From Sabulitectum sp964604135 (GTDB taxonomy: Bacteria; Fermentibacterota; Fermentibacteria; Fermentibacterales; JCC-6), in NCBI GenBank assembly GCA_964604135.1, contig CAZRXU010000048.1:1-18112 (forward strand): 18,112 nt of DNA, given 5' to 3'. This document shows positions 16,668 to 18,112 of this stretch, in pieces. The notes below the pieces were generated by a model, which saw nothing but the letters and a program-made list of their open reading frames with translations, was not told where the DNA came from and did not search any database. Position numbers and translations under genes: made by a program. Each line of letters starts with the position of its first letter. The first letter of the stretch is position 1.

Positions 16668-17390
16668 TCAACCTTGCTTTACCGCAGCCTTGCGGGACTC
16701 AATATCGGACCCGATAGGCTGGGAGTCGTACTTGCGTTTTCCAATGGGCACTGCGTAAGCACTGCGTTTCTTCAGAATAGCCCCCACAGGACAGTTCTCT
16801 ATGGCTTTGTCTGTTACAGAAACATCGGTACCAGACAGGTCGGTGTCAGAGTTGAATGCAACCTTTTTGTGGATACCGCGACCTACAAACTGGAACACAT
16901 TCTTGCCGTCAAGTTCCTTCGAGGAACGCACGCATCGGGCACACAGAATACACCGGTTGTGGTCGATGTATATATCCGGATGACTGGCATCCACATCGTG
17001 TTCGTTGAACATATACGGATACCTGGGAGCCATCATTCCAAGCCTGTAGCCCAGGGCCTGGAGTTCGCAGTTTCCGCTCTTTTCGCAGAACGGGCAGTAG
17101 TGATTGCCCTCTACAAAAAGCATTTCAACAATGCTTCGCCTTATGTCGTTAAGTTCTTCCGTTTCGCTGTCTACAGACATGCCCTGAGACACCGGCTGGG
17201 TGCAGGCTGCCTGGGGACGATCATTAACCATAACCGTACACACACGGCAGCTGCCGAATGGAAGCAGGTCTTTGTGGGCACACAATCTGGGGATGTATAT
17301 ACCCGCTTCGTCAGCCGCCTGCATGATAGTCTGACCCTGTGTGGCTTCGACCTCCACACCATCAATGGTAAACTTTATTTTTTCGCTCAT
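16668..17390 (-). CDS. hoxU: Hydrogenase diaphorase iron-sulfur subunit HoxU
   Basis: 240 residues, equivalent to the N-terminal part of NuoG. [2Fe-2S] ligands are C37, C48, C51 and C63. The His-Cys3 [4Fe-4S] site is H97, C99, C102 and C108. A second [4Fe-4S] site uses C147, C150 and C153 (CILCARC) plus C200 (NCPVGAI). It carries electrons between HoxF and HoxY. The gene is 14 bases after hoxF and 11 before hoxY. NuoG itself is unlikely, as the protein stops after these clusters and neighbours hydrogenase genes. Confidence 0.95.
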   Translation of the reverse strand: MSEKIKFTIDGVEVEATQGQTIMQAADEAGIYIPRLCAHKDLLPFGSCRVCTVMVNDRPQAACTQPVSQGMSVDSETEELNDIRRSIVEMLFVEGNHYCPFCEKSGNCELQALGYRLGMMAPRYPYMFNEHDVDASHPDIYIDHNRCILCARCVRSSKELDGKNVFQFVGRGIHKKVAFNSDTDLSGTDVSVTDKAIENCPVGAILKKRSAYAVPIGKRKYDSQPIGSDIESRKAAVKQG

Positions 17391-17404
17391 TTGGAACCCT
17401 TTCT

Positions 17405-18112
17405 TCAGTCAGCGTAAATCACAGACCTGCGCCCCTGCAGCTCTTCACCGGCGGCAAGTGCCTTGTGTATGTCAAAGGTTCGCTGCATACCGTCCTCGTT
17501 TTCTCTTACAAGCTTCTCGTACTCACCGCGGAAGTTTTTCAGGGAAGTACGAACAGGGTTTGAAGAGGTCTGCCCGAGGCCGCAGCGGCTTGCAACTGCC
17601 ACTGTTTTTCCAAGCTGCTCAAGGTAGTCGAGGTCTTCCGGGGTACCCTCTCCTGCAATAATTGCTTCAAGCCGCTCTTTGATCAGCTCGTTGCCCACCC
17701 TGCAGGGTGTGCAGTAACCGCAGCTTTCCTCACAGAAGAATTCCATGAACTCGTGGGCAATTTCAAGGGGATTTCTGTCTTTGTTGAAGATCATCACTGC
17801 CCCGCCTGTTGCCACATCATCGTAACAGATCGTTCTGTGGAAATCGGCTTCACCAATGAGCTGGCCGGACGGACCACCCACCTGCACGGCGTAGGCATCT
17901 TCCGCACCTGCTTTCTCAAGCATATCACTTACTGTGATTCCGAACTCAAGCTCGTACACACCAGGCCTTGTGCAATCTCCCGATATACTGAGCAGCTTGG
18001 TTCCAGTGGAACCTGTAGACCCCATCTCGGCAAACCATCCTGCACCTTTATCAAGAATTCTTGCAACGCAACAGAATGTTTCAACATTGTTTACCGATGT
18101 GGGAAGTGTCAG
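17405..18112 (-). CDS. hoxF: Hydrogenase diaphorase flavoprotein HoxF, C-terminal part
   Basis: The last 235 residues are in the window; the frame is open to the right edge. The NuoF-like C-terminus carries the N3-type [4Fe-4S] motif ESCGYCTPCR (C131, C134, C137 of the visible part) and SRCGLGQ (C177). GCG-rich NAD and FMN loops would lie upstream, outside the window. The segment FGITVSDMLEKAG and VQVGGPSGQ belong to the SLBB/ubiquitin-like region of NuoF/HoxF proteins. It oxidises or reduces NAD(P) and exchanges electrons with HoxU. It could in isolation be NuoF or an electron-bifurcating HydB-type subunit; the HoxUYH genes downstream make HoxF the best call. Confidence 0.9.
   Translation of the reverse strand: MTLPTSVNNVETFCCVARILDKGAGWFAEMGSTGSTGTKLLSISGDCTRPGVYELEFGITVSDMLEKAGAEDAYAVQVGGPSGQLIGEADFHRTICYDDVATGGAVMIFNKDRNPLEIAHEFMEFFCEESCGYCTPCRVGNELIKERLEAIIAGEGTPEDLDYLEQLGKTVAVASRCGLGQTSSNPVRTSLKNFRGEYEKLVRENEDGMQRTFDIHKALAAGEELQGRRSVIYAD

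Noticed and set aside
16111..18112. Membrane uptake hydrogenase or complex I genes
   Set aside because: The small subunit is short with one cluster and no Tat signal, and the NuoF/NuoG-like proteins sit directly with HoxY and HoxH, which fits the NAD(P)-linked soluble type.

Overview
The window comes from a bacterial chromosome of moderate GC and is coded almost entirely on the minus strand. It joins two unrelated blocks. The right half (about 7784 to 18112) is a core-metabolism operon for a cytoplasmic NAD(P)-linked [NiFe] hydrogenase. The left half (1 to about 7690) is accessory DNA holding a defence island built around a type III restriction-modification system. A bidirectional Hox-type hydrogenase and a strongly histidine-rich HypB point to an anaerobic or facultative, nickel-using bacterium. 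I cannot name the phylum from the sequence.

Hydrogenase block, in order of transcription (right to left): hoxF (C-terminal part, entering from the right edge), hoxU, hoxY, hoxH, the maturation protease hoxW, a stand-alone CheY-like receiver gene, then hypF-hypC-hypD-hypE-hypA-hypB. Spacings run from 43 bases to 4-base overlaps, and most junctions are TGATG or GTGA. This is therefore one translationally coupled unit whose promoter lies beyond the right edge. HoxFU forms the NAD(P)-reactive diaphorase, HoxYH the hydrogenase module, HypABCDEF build and insert the NiFe(CN)2CO centre, and HoxW trims HoxH. The receiver gene in the middle is the unexpected member.

Accessory block, also read right to left: an AAA_14/DUF4143-type ATPase gene with its own sigma70-like promoter and a single-base frameshift near its 3' end; a 330-base intergenic stretch with an imperfect inverted repeat of about 100 bases around a possible -10 element; a 51-residue helix-turn-helix remnant; and then four tightly coupled genes. 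These are a large type III DNA methyltransferase (mod), an ABC/AAA_21-type ATPase, a DUF4276 protein with a TOPRIM-like VEG motif, and the N-terminal part of a type III restriction helicase (res) running off the left edge.

The most interesting point is this four-gene unit. An ATPase plus TOPRIM-like nuclease pair, with the architecture of PARIS/OLD-type anti-phage modules, sits between mod and res and overlaps or abuts both. That suggests a composite defence system in which the inserted pair backs up or guards the restriction enzyme. A second point is that the target-recognition part of Mod is visibly more AT-rich than the rest of the gene, as expected for an exchanged specificity domain.
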